Positions 8,986-17,580 of a DNA stretch of 64,000 bases are shown piece by piece. The stretch is from positions 175,830 to 239,829 of the forward strand of contig NZ_QPEP01000001.1 in NCBI RefSeq assembly GCF_003577475.1. The letters are read 5' to 3'. This stretch comes from Salinibius halmophilus. GTDB taxonomy: Bacteria; Pseudomonadota; Gammaproteobacteria; Pseudomonadales; Natronospirillaceae. Each line of letters opens with the position of its first letter. Positions within the stretch are counted from its first letter, which is position 1. The translations under genes were made by a program, and so were the position numbers. The notes under the pieces were generated by a model that was not told where the DNA came from, did no database searches, and was given only the letters and a program-made list of their open reading frames with translations.

Positions 8986-9981
8986 TTAGCCACTTTTCAC
9001 TTGCGTTAGCAGCCTTTGATAGTGCTTGCGCGGCTGTTTTGCCTCGCTTTTGTTCATTGCTAACCGTTGCCAACTTAGGCCAATCAGGTTGCCATCAATG
9101 GCTTGCAAGATTCGCGGCAGCAGAGTCTCTTCGCCTATTTGCGCAAAGGCCAAGGCATACTCGTTTAACTGCCACACCCCCATTGGTGTATGGGCGCGTT
9201 GCTGAATATTGGCAACAGACAGCTCTTTCGTTCCAAGCCACTTGCGAAACGACTCACTTAACTCATCAACAAATACCGGTCGTTGCATGTAGCGCTGCGA
9301 GGCTTCCAACCCTTTATCAACGCGCAAGGTTGCGGCAAGCTCGTTATAAGCAAAGGCTAATAGACTATGCTGACTAGCGCCCAAAGCTGGCTTAAGTACC
9401 TGGCGAGCAAACTGGAACATTTGCTCGTTATCGCCACCAAAGCGGCGGCTCATGGCCAAAAAATAGTGTCGATCGGCAACAAAGTTATCTGGGCAGTGCT
9501 TGCTTGCCGCCACTCTACAAGCATGCATGGCGTGCACCCCCTCGGCATGCGTTAACTGAGTTAGCATCATCCAGCTTTGCCAGTCACTAAAAAAGATATT
9601 ATCCGCCCCCGGATTAAACTGCTCTAACCAGCCTTGTGCTTCATCGGTTAGCGCAAAGAATCGGTTCCATATTTTAGTGTCTACTTGCTCTGGAAACCCA
9701 TCGCCACGTATTGTCATGGCTTGCTCGAATAATTGCACTGCTAGTGCTATCGCAGCATGGCCAGCGTCGTTATACCACTGGCGCAGGGTTTTATTGGGCA
9801 ACTTAGCAAGCGTTAACCAAGCTGGGTAGCGTTCGGCGCACGACATACCATTAAGCAGCTCGTCTAGCTGCGCAAGGTCCTTTTGTTTCAGTGCCGCCTG
9901 CCAGTCGGGCAAACTGGTCACCAACGGCAACGGGCTGTAGCTTACGCCGCCGTTTAAACGCTGTTTAATGGCATTAAACAT
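8986..9981 (-). CDS. Hypothetical protein, helix-rich
   Basis: 331 residues, no signal peptide or membrane segment. The sequence is rich in Ala, Leu and Gln and appears all-helical; stretches such as 'WLTLAKLPNKTLRQWYNDAGHAAIALAVQLFEQAM' and 'SLLAFAYNELAATLRVDKGLEASQRYMQ' resemble TPR-like helical pairs, but no repeat register is convincing. A cytosolic protein. The gene is alone in its orientation, between the small exported gene pair and the divergently oriented yedK. I do not recognise the family. Confidence 0.6.
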   Translation of the reverse strand: MFNAIKQRLNGGVSYSPLPLVTSLPDWQAALKQKDLAQLDELLNGMSCAERYPAWLTLAKLPNKTLRQWYNDAGHAAIALAVQLFEQAMTIRGDGFPEQVDTKIWNRFFALTDEAQGWLEQFNPGADNIFFSDWQSWMMLTQLTHAEGVHAMHACRVAASKHCPDNFVADRHYFLAMSRRFGGDNEQMFQFARQVLKPALGASQHSLLAFAYNELAATLRVDKGLEASQRYMQRPVFVDELSESFRKWLGTKELSVANIQQRAHTPMGVWQLNEYALAFAQIGEETLLPRILQAIDGNLIGLSWQRLAMNKSEAKQPRKHYQRLLTQVKSG

Positions 9982-10101
9982 GGTGCATCACGCTTTTTTA
10001 TTGGTTTTCGCTATCATAGCAAAGACAGTGTTAAGGTTCATGGCATTGCTGCAACCATTCTATAATGACCAAATATAGTAGAAAGGAAACCCAAAGAAGC
10101 C

Positions 10102-10752
10102 ATGTGCGGGCGACTCAATTTAATCGACAACGACGCCATAAGAGCTGTATTTGAGCAGTATGGCGTTACATTCACACCCTACGAGCAAGCACAGGGCCGG
10201 CCAACCGACTTGCTACAGTGCATTGCCCAAGGCAAGCAAGGTGACTTTCACAGCTTTTCGGCTAGCTGGTGGTTATTACGACAAGCAAATGGCCACCCCA
10301 ATACCAAGTTTGTCAGCTTTAATGCCAAAGCGAGCAAGCTGCTTACGCCCAGCTCAAGCCATTATCAGCGCCCGCGCAGCTTCCCAATTTTAATACCGAG
10401 CAATGGTTTTTATGAGTGGCACAACAAACTACCCTACTGGGTACATTGGCAGACCAATGCTTGCCTTGCGGGCGTTGCCAAAGCCTGGCCGACTGCAAGT
10501 GGCGATTGGGCATTTAGTTGTGCAGTGGTCACCCTTGCCCCACATCCAACTTTCAGCCAGATTCATAACAAGTCGGTACCCCTTATTTTGCCCGCTAACT
10601 TACAAAACCAGTGGCTAACTCATGAACCTTGGCAGCATAAAAAAAGCCTGCTACAAAGCAGACTTTTTTGCGACTTAACCGCTCAAGCTGTGACCAGTGA
10701 TTTATCCACGCCTCTAGCCTCGGATACACTAGTGTTCAGCAAAGATAGTTAG
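10102..10752 (+). CDS. yedK: SOS-associated peptidase YedK/HMCES family, abasic-site DNA crosslinker
   Basis: 216 residues starting MCGRLN. Family knowledge: Cys2, exposed after Met removal, forms a thiazolidine crosslink to abasic sites in single-stranded DNA. Seen here: Cys2, the FNAKASKL segment with the conserved Asn, NGFYEWH with the catalytic Glu, and IHNKSVPLIL with the active-site His. The arrangement is therefore complete and the length is usual for the bacterial family. The last 35 codons contain a hairpin with flanking A and T runs that probably terminates transcription of the convergent acyl-CoA ligase gene. AGAAAGGAAACCC upstream gives a fair ribosome-binding site. No LexA box was found just upstream. 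Confidence 0.9.
   Translation: MCGRLNLIDNDAIRAVFEQYGVTFTPYEQAQGRPTDLLQCIAQGKQGDFHSFSASWWLLRQANGHPNTKFVSFNAKASKLLTPSSSHYQRPRSFPILIPSNGFYEWHNKLPYWVHWQTNACLAGVAKAWPTASGDWAFSCAVVTLAPHPTFSQIHNKSVPLILPANLQNQWLTHEPWQHKKSLLQSRLFCDLTAQAVTSDLSTPLASDTLVFSKDS
10639..10669 (-). terminator. Rho-independent terminator embedded in the yedK coding sequence
   Basis: On the minus strand the sequence reads GTCTGCT-TTGT-AGCAGGC followed by seven T, with six A before the stem. It lies 80 bases past the stop of the acyl-CoA ligase gene but inside the convergent yedK frame, where it is translated as K-K-S-L-L-Q-S-R-L-F. Confidence 0.75.
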
Positions 10753-12482
10753 GCTGGCTTATACATGGCCTCAATTTCTTGCTGAAAGCGCTCCATAATC
10801 ACTTTACGGCGCAATTTAAGCGTTGGGGTAATTTCACCAAGCTCCATGCTGAACTCCCGGCTAAGTAGCGTGAACTTTTTAATTTGTTCAAAGTTAGCCA
10901 GTTCTGATTGCAGCTCTTTGAGGCGTTGGTTGAAGTGCTCACGCACTTGGTGATTCTGTAGTAGCTCCATTTTATCTTTAAACGCAATTTGCTGCTCATT
11001 AGCCCAGGCTTCGAGCGCTTCAAATGCTGGCACAATCAAGGCGCTAACAAAGTGACGTGAGTCGGCAACCACTGCAATTTGCTCAATCCACGAGTCTTTA
11101 CCCACCACCCCTTCAATACGCTGTGGGGCTATGTACTTGCCATTTGAAGTTTTCATCAGCTCTTTTATGCGCTCGGTAATTACTAGGCGGCCATGCTCAT
11201 CTAGGTAGCCTGCATCACCAGTTTTAAACCAACCATCTTCAAACGCTTCGCTCGTAGCAGTCGGCAAATTGTAGTAGCCACGCATCACGGTATCACCGCG
11301 CACTAGCACCTCATTCTTAGCCCCTATTTTTACTTCCACTTTTGGCAGCGGCGAGCCGTTGTCTGCAATTGAGCGCGCATTGGCGCGATTAAAGCAAACC
11401 GTGGCTGTTGTTTCAGTTAAGCCATAACCACACATCACCGGCACACCCAAGGCTTGGAAAAACTGGTTCACTTTTTCGTCTAACTTGGCGCCACCACAAG
11501 GCACGAGCTCGAGCTTACCACCTAGCGTGGCGCGCAGTTTTGACAACACTAGTTTGTCGGCCAAGCGATACAGCACACCTTGTTTACCCGTGGCAAACGC
11601 GCGCTCGCCTTGCGCAATAGAGAATTTGAACAATAGCTTTTTAACAGGGCTTGCATGCGCCACTTTATCATGCACGGTGCTATACACTTTTTCTAACACT
11701 CGCGGCACTACACACATGGCTTGTGGCTGCACTTCAGGAAGAGCGTCACGCAGTGCTTGTGGGTCGCGCAATATATAGTTGTGGCCACCAGAGCACAGTA
11801 CAAATAAGCTCCAAGCACGCTCAAAAATATGTGAAAGTGGCAACATGGCCAATGAGCGAGTTTGCGGTTTAAAACCAAGTTCTTGTTGGTGCTGCTCGAT
11901 AGTGCTTGCCAAGGCTTTAAAGTCTAGCATCACCCCTTTTGGGTTGCCGGTTGTACCACTAGTGTAAATAAGGGTGGCTAGTTTATCTAAGTCATTGGTT
12001 TTTAGCGTGGCAGCAGGACAATCCAGCGCTACAAACTGCTGCCAAGTAAATTGCTGGTATGGCAGGTCTGTTTGCATAACAACCTTGTTGGAGATAACCA
12101 CTACAGTTTCTACACCCTCAGGTTGCGCTTGTACCAGCACATCGTATTGCGCCTGTTCCCCTATAATCACCAGCTTAGCCGCGCTGTCGGTTAAAATATG
12201 GTTGAGCTGCTCTGCGGTACTGGTTGCATAAATAGGTACCACAACATGACCTGTCGCCATAGCAGCGAGATCACTGACGATCCATTCAGGACAGTTGTTT
12301 GAAAAAATAGCGATCGGTGAAAGCTCGGCGACTTGCGTGATACTACCAGCAAGGGTCTCTACCTGTTGCCAAAGCGCCTGATAAGTTAGGTGGTGCCACT
12401 GTTGGGCAGCTTGAAACGATAGCGCATGGGCATTTGGCTGACTAGCAACTTGCGCCTGCAAAGAAACAATTGGATGTTGCAC
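10749..12482 (-). CDS. Long-chain fatty-acid-CoA ligase (AMP-forming, FAA1 type)
   Basis: 577 residues from GTG 12482, which has AGGA seven bases upstream. The frame is open to 12635, but the extra 51 residues (Cys-rich, CAIYCKQC) look like translated leader. The protein belongs to the adenylate-forming enzyme family: P-loop LIYTSGTTGNPKGVML, GYGLTETTA, and GWFKTGDAGYLDEHGRLVITERIKELMKTSNGKYIAP with the hinge and catalytic Lys region. It would activate fatty acids to acyl-CoA at the membrane for beta-oxidation or lipid synthesis. The protein resembles the eukaryote-like FAA1/FadD15 branch rather than E. coli FadD. It is monocistronic, bounded by a hairpin at 12645-12675 and the terminator at 10639-10669. 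Confidence 0.88.
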   Translation of the reverse strand: MQHPIVSLQAQVASQPNAHALSFQAAQQWHHLTYQALWQQVETLAGSITQVAELSPIAIFSNNCPEWIVSDLAAMATGHVVVPIYATSTAEQLNHILTDSAAKLVIIGEQAQYDVLVQAQPEGVETVVVISNKVVMQTDLPYQQFTWQQFVALDCPAATLKTNDLDKLATLIYTSGTTGNPKGVMLDFKALASTIEQHQQELGFKPQTRSLAMLPLSHIFERAWSLFVLCSGGHNYILRDPQALRDALPEVQPQAMCVVPRVLEKVYSTVHDKVAHASPVKKLLFKFSIAQGERAFATGKQGVLYRLADKLVLSKLRATLGGKLELVPCGGAKLDEKVNQFFQALGVPVMCGYGLTETTATVCFNRANARSIADNGSPLPKVEVKIGAKNEVLVRGDTVMRGYYNLPTATSEAFEDGWFKTGDAGYLDEHGRLVITERIKELMKTSNGKYIAPQRIEGVVGKDSWIEQIAVVADSRHFVSALIVPAFEALEAWANEQQIAFKDKMELLQNHQVREHFNQRLKELQSELANFEQIKKFTLLSREFSMELGEITPTLKLRRKVIMERFQQEIEAMYKPA

Positions 12483-12644
12483 AATAAAATCCTCAAATAC
12501 TGAACGAACTGTGCAACTCCCTCGCACCAAACTTACAGGTGAAGCCATACATTGTTTACAGTAAATGGCGCAATCACCTACACCGCTGACTGTTTGGCGG
12601 AGCGATAACAGTAGCGGTTTTAATTTGAAATACAAGGGAATTTT

Positions 12645-12675
12645 AGTTTGCTACCGGCCATATTGGTAGCAAACT
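12645..12675. other. Perfect 11-bp inverted repeat (hairpin) between two minus-strand genes
   Basis: AGTTTGCTACC and GGTAGCAAACT are exact inverted copies separated by nine bases. It lies about 50 bases past the stop of the small barrel-like gene. No T run follows on either strand, so it is either a factor-assisted terminator or RNA 3'-end stabiliser rather than a canonical intrinsic terminator. Confidence 0.6.
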
Positions 12676-12726
12676 GATACAACCAAATTTTATCGCACAG
12701 CCGAAATCAACTGCACTGCGGGTGAG

Positions 12727-13260
12727 TTACATACCACCAAACTCAAAATCTACGCCTAGGTGCCAGCCAGATGGGTTACTGCTGTTGAATGCATCGATAT
12801 TAGAGTGATGATAGCCGATGCCCACGCCTGAACGAAGAAAGCTTAGCAAGTTCACTTCAGCACTGAGCGTCAAATCGACAAACTGACCAAACTCACCTAC
12901 TTCCTCATCCTCGTTTAGTTCGGTATAAATATAAGCAGAACCAATGGCTAGTTCTAATTCAGGGTGTACCACTGCATCAGTGTTATAGGCATAACCAAGC
13001 AACAAACCAGCAAAGCTATATTGACTATCAAAGGATGTCGCCCCCGAATAACCAGCACCACCAAAGGTAAACTCATGGCGTTCACTACCAAATAGCAAGC
13101 CACCCTTGCCGCCTACTACGAATAAATCTTCACCTTCTATGTTGTAGTACTTGGCAGCAGGGCCACCAAAGCCACCAAACTTCACGCCTTTATCAAACAA
13201 GGTATCTTGCGCGGCGCTTGAGCCCGCGACCAGAGTCATCATTAATGCAATCTTTTTCAT
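12727..13260 (-). CDS. Small exported beta-barrel-like protein
   Basis: 177 residues with a signal peptide (MKKIALMMTLVAGSSA). The mature part is Gly/Tyr/Phe-rich with alternating segments (FGGAGYSGATSF, FAGLLLGYAYN, LELAIGSAYIYTEL, LRSGVGIGYHH) and ends WHLGVDFEFGGM. This fits a small outer-membrane beta barrel of about eight strands, although the C-terminal residue is Met rather than Phe. AAAGGAA lies seven bases before the ATG. No named family recognised. The upstream spacer contains a copy of the dispersed 10-mer. Confidence 0.65.
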   Translation of the reverse strand: MKKIALMMTLVAGSSAAQDTLFDKGVKFGGFGGPAAKYYNIEGEDLFVVGGKGGLLFGSERHEFTFGGAGYSGATSFDSQYSFAGLLLGYAYNTDAVVHPELELAIGSAYIYTELNEDEEVGEFGQFVDLTLSAEVNLLSFLRSGVGIGYHHSNIDAFNSSNPSGWHLGVDFEFGGM

Positions 13261-13293
13261 GGGTCATTTCCTTTTGTTGGACAGCCCTGTTGT

Positions 13294-13304
13294 TGGACAC
13301 CCAC
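13294..13304 (-). repeat. Dispersed 10-mer copy (TGGACACCCA) upstream of barrel-like gene
   Basis: One exact copy of the word TGGACACCCA in the spacer between ung and the barrel-like gene. A diverged version (TTGGACAGCCC) starts 18 bases earlier. It lies about 35 bases upstream of the barrel-like start codon. Confidence 0.6.
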
Positions 13305-13392
13305 AGTTTAACGGCGAAGCAACAGCAAAAGATGACAGCATGCTGAATGGTCAACACGCTGTTCTTGAATGGTTCAGGTGGCGATGCGCGGT

Positions 13393-14064
13393 TTACTCTG
13401 GCAGCTGCCAGTTTATCGCTGGGCGATTATTGGCGCGAAGGTAGACATTAGCCTTGGAGAAGTGCTGACAACCAAAAAAACCGCGGTGGGCTGAAAGTGG
13501 GCTTGGATGTGGCGCTTCTAAAACGCAATGGCGGCTACTATCCAACATGGCTGCTTTTTTACGCGCCGGTGCGCCCCACAGCATAAACACCACGTTATCC
13601 AAGCGAGCATTCACTTCTTGAATCACGGCGTCGGTAAATTGCTCCCAGCCCCGCTTTTGGTGACTACCAGCTTGCCCGGCTTCTACCGTTAACACGGTAT
13701 TGAGCAGCAGCACCCCTTGCTCTACCCAGTGCATTAAATGGCCATGGTTAGGCGGTTGCAGGCCTACATCGGTCACCATTTCCTTATAGATGTTTTTCAG
13801 CGATGGTGGCGCCGGCACGCCGGGTGGTACAGAAAAACTTAAGCCTTCGGCTTGGCCCGGCCCGTGGTAGGGGTCTTGCCCTAAAATCACCACTTTCACA
13901 TCACTAAACGCTAACGCTTCGAAGGCACGGAACACATTTTTTTGCGCCGGAAAAATGGTTTTACCGGCTCGCACTTCGCTGGCCAAAAAATCACGCAGCT
14001 GCTGCATCGAAGGTGCAGCCAGATGTGGTTCTAGTACTGGCTGCCAGCCACTGGCTAAGTTCAT
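13393..14064 (-). CDS. ung: Uracil-DNA glycosylase, family 1
   Basis: 223 residues. Removes uracil from DNA to start base-excision repair. The full motif set is present: VVILGQDPYHGPGQAEGLSFSVPPG (catalytic Asp in GQDPYH), LLNTVLTVEAGQAGSHQKRGWEQFTD, and HPSPLSAHRGFFGCQHFSKAN (DNA-intercalation loop). Its ATG overlaps the stop of yhdH by four bases, so the two are coupled, and ung is last in the alr-yhdH-ung run. Confidence 0.97.
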   Translation of the reverse strand: MNLASGWQPVLEPHLAAPSMQQLRDFLASEVRAGKTIFPAQKNVFRAFEALAFSDVKVVILGQDPYHGPGQAEGLSFSVPPGVPAPPSLKNIYKEMVTDVGLQPPNHGHLMHWVEQGVLLLNTVLTVEAGQAGSHQKRGWEQFTDAVIQEVNARLDNVVFMLWGAPARKKAAMLDSSRHCVLEAPHPSPLSAHRGFFGCQHFSKANVYLRANNRPAINWQLPE

Positions 14065-15044
14065 TCGCTTACCTTTACAACAATACGACGAGTATTTGAG
14101 CCATCAATCATGTTGGTAATGATTTCTGGCACCTCATCTAGGGTAATTTGATCACAAAAGTCTTCAAGCTTGGGCAGTGCCCACTGGCCTGCAAACTTCG
14201 CTAACATGCGCTCGCGCGCACTGCGCGGGGCATCGGCACTCGCAACGCCTAGTAGGCTAGTGCCACGCAGAATAAACGGGAAAATCATGTGGTGCAGTTC
14301 TGGGCTATCAATGATGCCACAAGCGGCTACGGCGCCATCAAACTGCAAGCGCTTTAAAATGGTGACCAGTTGCTCACCACCGGCGACATCAATGGCGGCA
14401 GCAATGTCTGGTTTCATTAGTGCTCGTTCACTGCCTTCTTTAAACTGCTCACGAGGCCAAATGTCGCTGGCGCCTAACTGCTTAAGGTAGTCATGCTGGT
14501 CTGCTTTCCCCGTTAAGGCAATGGTGTGGTACCCCAATTGGCTACAAAGCATGGTGGCCACCGAGCCTACACCACCCGTGGCACCAGATACCAAAATTGG
14601 CCCTTGCTCGGCACGATAGCCATGGGTGAGCAGCTTGTCTAAACAATAGCCAGCGGTTAAGCCAGCCGTGCCTAGTGCCATAGCATAACGCCCCGACATG
14701 CCCTCGGGTAAGCGCACCGGCCAACTGGCAGGTACTCGAATATACTGCGAGTGCCCACCCCAGGTGTTCATCCCTAGGTCGTAACCAATCACCACGACTT
14801 GCTCGCCCGGCTGAAACTCACCACTGGCATCTTCTACCACCTCGCCAGCAGCATCTAACCCTGTGGTATGTGGAAAACTGCGCGTAATGCCTTTGTTACC
14901 GGCGGCACTCATGGCGTCTTTATAATTGATCGACGACCAGTGAACCTTGATCAGTACCTCGTGGTCGGGCAAGTCTGAAAGCTGCATTGATTCGACACTG
15001 ACTTGCATCTGGTCTTGCTGTTGACTAACTCGTACTGCTTTCAT
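14061..15044 (-). CDS. yhdH: NADPH-dependent acrylyl-CoA reductase-like quinone oxidoreductase (YhdH/AcuI)
   Basis: 327-residue medium-chain dehydrogenase/reductase without zinc ligands. Seen: 'SSINYKDAMSAAGNKGITRSFPHTTGLDAAG' and 'GYDLGMNTWGGHSQYIRVP' near the N-terminal half, and the nucleotide-binding 'ILVSGATGGVGSVA' at about residue 150. These match the YhdH/AcuI family. Members reduce acrylyl-CoA to propionyl-CoA; in marine bacteria AcuI detoxifies acrylate from DMSP breakdown, but no DMSP genes are in this window. A GGGAGC ribosome-binding site precedes ATG 15044. Confidence 0.93.
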   Translation of the reverse strand: MKAVRVSQQQDQMQVSVESMQLSDLPDHEVLIKVHWSSINYKDAMSAAGNKGITRSFPHTTGLDAAGEVVEDASGEFQPGEQVVVIGYDLGMNTWGGHSQYIRVPASWPVRLPEGMSGRYAMALGTAGLTAGYCLDKLLTHGYRAEQGPILVSGATGGVGSVATMLCSQLGYHTIALTGKADQHDYLKQLGASDIWPREQFKEGSERALMKPDIAAAIDVAGGEQLVTILKRLQFDGAVAACGIIDSPELHHMIFPFILRGTSLLGVASADAPRSARERMLAKFAGQWALPKLEDFCDQITLDEVPEIITNMIDGSNTRRIVVKVSE

Positions 15045-15075
15045 GTCTGCTCCCTAGTTAGCGACCTTGTTTGCA

Positions 15076-16152
15076 CTAATCGCGAAATTGTAGTGGTACT
15101 CTTAGGCTGCGCCGCGTTAATAGTTCATAGCCAATGGTATTGCAGGCACTGGCAACGGTATCGACGCTGACTTGCTCGCCCCACAATACCGCTTCATCAC
15201 CTAGCTCAACATGTGCCAAGTCGGTAACGTCGACGGTGATCATATCCATCGACACCCGCCCAATGAGTTCAACTTGCTGACCATTAAGCCAGACGGGCGT
15301 GCCATTGGGGGCATGCCTTGGGTAACCATCGGCATAGCCAATGGCGAGTGTTGCCACACTGGTTGGGCGTTTGGCTGTCCAGTTACCACCATAGCCAACT
15401 TTTTCGCCCACATCGATGTTTCGCACAGCAATTACCGGTGCTAACAAGCTCATTACAGGTTTAAAGCCTAGTTGCTTGGCGGTTTTGTCGGCGAAAGGCG
15501 ATGCTCCATAAAGAATGATGCCGGGGCGAATCCAATTAGCGTGGGTGTCCACCAAACTAACGGTAGCGGCGCTGTTGCTAATACAGTGTTGAACATTTGG
15601 CAGCAGAGCCTGCGCTTGCGCAAACTGAGCTAGCTGTTCGTCGGTTTGTGGATTATCAGGTTCATCGGCGCTGGCGAGGTGGGTCATTATGCCCACCAGA
15701 GTTAGATGTAGTTGATTAGAAACTTGCTTGGCAAACTCGGCCACTTGCGCAACAGAAATCCCCAAACGGTGCATGCCGGTATCGATTTTTAACCACACAC
15801 GAGCAGGCTTTTTCTGCTCAACTAGCCACTGCAACTGTTCTGGGTTGTGAATCACTAACTCGATGTTTTCTTCACAGGCAACACCAGTTTGCCCAGCCGA
15901 CGCGGTGCCCTCGAGTAACAAAATTGGCTTATCAATACCTGCTTGGCGCAGTTCGCAAGCTTCATCCAAGGTAGCCACGGCAAAACCATCGGTGCTCGCT
16001 GCTAGCGCTTGTGCAATACGAGTGGCGCCATGACCATAACCATTGGCTTTGACCACTGACCAAATTTTGCTGTTAGGTGCCAACTGGCGAACTTTTTGAT
16101 GATTAAATCTAAGGGCGGCTAAATCGATTATCGCCCGGGTCCCGCGACTCAT
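15076..16152 (-). CDS. alr: Alanine racemase, PLP-dependent
   Basis: 358 residues. Interconverts L- and D-alanine for peptidoglycan. Lys35 in VVKANGYGHG holds PLP, and the second catalytic base is the Tyr in EKVGYGGNW near residue 255. WIRPGIILYGASPF and SMDMITVDVTD are also typical. The ATG overlaps the dnaB stop by four bases. Around residues 201-205 (S-L-V-D-T-H-A) the coding sequence contains the dispersed 10-mer at 15541-15551, just before the conserved NWIRPG; the enzyme frame is intact. Confidence 0.97.
   Translation of the reverse strand: MSRGTRAIIDLAALRFNHQKVRQLAPNSKIWSVVKANGYGHGATRIAQALAASTDGFAVATLDEACELRQAGIDKPILLLEGTASAGQTGVACEENIELVIHNPEQLQWLVEQKKPARVWLKIDTGMHRLGISVAQVAEFAKQVSNQLHLTLVGIMTHLASADEPDNPQTDEQLAQFAQAQALLPNVQHCISNSAATVSLVDTHANWIRPGIILYGASPFADKTAKQLGFKPVMSLLAPVIAVRNIDVGEKVGYGGNWTAKRPTSVATLAIGYADGYPRHAPNGTPVWLNGQQVELIGRVSMDMITVDVTDLAHVELGDEAVLWGEQVSVDTVASACNTIGYELLTRRSLRVPLQFRD
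15541..15551 (+). repeat. Dispersed 10-mer copy inside alr
   Basis: GTGGGTGTCCA on the plus strand, read in the alr frame on the minus strand as V-D-T-H. The copy lies in a surface-variable position before the conserved W-I-R-P-G motif and does not interrupt the gene. Confidence 0.6.
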
Positions 16153-17507
16153 CCGGCAGGTGCTCCATATTCATAATCTGGGGCGAGGTTTTCAAACCTC
16201 GTGTATTGGTTGAGGTAAGCTAAGCGAATCGAACCAACTGGGCCATTACGGTGCTTACCCAAAATAATCTCCGCCGTGCCTTTGTCTGGGCTGTCGGGGT
16301 TATAGTATTCATCACGGTAGAGGAAAATAATGATATCGGCGTCCTGTTCAATGGCCCCAGACTCACGCAAGTCCGAGTTCATTGGCCGCTTGTTCGGACG
16401 CTGCTCTACCGAGCGGTTTAGCTGCGACAGGGCAATCACTGGGCAGTCAAACTCACGGGCGATGGCTTTTAAGTTACGCGAAATTTCAGAAATTTCACCG
16501 GTGCGGCCTTCGCTGAAGCCTTTAATCTGCATGAGCTGCAAATAGTCGATCATGATCATCGCCACGCCATTGTGCTCGCGCTTTAAGCGGCGCAAGCGGG
16601 CTCGCATCTCATTCGGCCCTAAACCTGGCGTATCGTCAATATGCAGGTTCATCGATGACAACATTTTATAGGCGCCGGTGAGCTTGGTGAAATCATCACG
16701 TTCTAACTTACCGGTGCGCAGTTTTTGTGCATCAATGCGCCCCATCGACGACAGCATACGCCCAGCAAGCTGAGCCGATGGCATTTCTAGTGAAAACACT
16801 ACTGTTGGTTTGTCTTTCTCGGCATGCAGCGCGGCTTCCACCAAGTTCATCGAAAATGCCGTTTTACCCATCGATGGACGGGCAGCAACGATAATTAAGT
16901 CACCTTTCTGCAAGCCGGCGGTCATTTTGTCCATTTCATCAAAGCCAGTCGGCAAACCGGTTACCGCATCACCAGCTTCAAACTTGGCCTCAATATCTTG
17001 CAGCGCCTTTTTGGCGATTTCTTTAATGCTGACCAAACCACCATCACCTTGGCGTGATTCAGCAATTTTTAATACCGAGCGCTCGGCATCGGCTAACAAT
17101 GCGCCGGCATCGGCTAATGACGGATCGTAAGCGCGGTCAACAATATCACTACAGGTAGAAATCAGGCTGCGGGTAATAGAGCGCTCGCGAACAATTTCCG
17201 CATAAGCGATGGCGTTGAAGGGGTCACCGGCTTCATCAATCAATGTGAGCAGGTACTCGCGGCCACCTACTTCATCCAGTTCGCCTTGTTTTTCCAACTG
17301 CTCGGCTACCGTCACCATATCAGCCGGGTGCGCCTCGTTAAGAAGTGCCTGAATGGCGGCAAAAATAGACTGGTGCGCAGGTTGATAAAAGTCGGCCGGC
17401 TCAACCATTTCCGACAGGTCGTCCCATTTGCTGGTATCCAGCATTAAGGCCCCTAGCAATGACTGCTCGGCTTCAATGGCTTGTGGCGGTAGGCGATTGC
17501 TCGACAT
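16149..17507 (-). CDS. dnaB: Replicative DNA helicase
   Basis: 452 residues from ATG 17507, with GGAG five bases upstream. The frame is open for another 46 codons, but those run toward repeat DNA and are not DnaB-like. The protein starts LPPQAIEAEQSLLGALML, as usual. The RecA-like domain has Walker A ARPSMGKTAF at about 207-216, VFSLEMP, the Walker B-like MIMIDYLQLM, and the arginine-finger region ALSQLNRSVEQRPNKRPMNSDLRESGAIEQDAD. It unwinds DNA at the fork as a hexamer. It sits first in dnaB-alr-yhdH-ung. The promoter must lie in or near the 114-bp tandem repeat. Confidence 0.97.
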   Translation of the reverse strand: MSSNRLPPQAIEAEQSLLGALMLDTSKWDDLSEMVEPADFYQPAHQSIFAAIQALLNEAHPADMVTVAEQLEKQGELDEVGGREYLLTLIDEAGDPFNAIAYAEIVRERSITRSLISTCSDIVDRAYDPSLADAGALLADAERSVLKIAESRQGDGGLVSIKEIAKKALQDIEAKFEAGDAVTGLPTGFDEMDKMTAGLQKGDLIIVAARPSMGKTAFSMNLVEAALHAEKDKPTVVFSLEMPSAQLAGRMLSSMGRIDAQKLRTGKLERDDFTKLTGAYKMLSSMNLHIDDTPGLGPNEMRARLRRLKREHNGVAMIMIDYLQLMQIKGFSEGRTGEISEISRNLKAIAREFDCPVIALSQLNRSVEQRPNKRPMNSDLRESGAIEQDADIIIFLYRDEYYNPDSPDKGTAEIILGKHRNGPVGSIRLAYLNQYTRFENLAPDYEYGAPAG

Positions 17508-17580
17508 AAACTCTCCTTCAACGAAAGGATATAGTAACGTATTGGCGGCTCGTAGGTCGATATTGTTCGGGGACTGGCTG

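Noticed and set aside
12483-12635. N-terminal extension of the acyl-CoA ligase with a cysteine cluster
   Set aside because: GTG 12482 has a strong ribosome-binding site at the right distance, and the extra residues have no similarity to the enzyme family.
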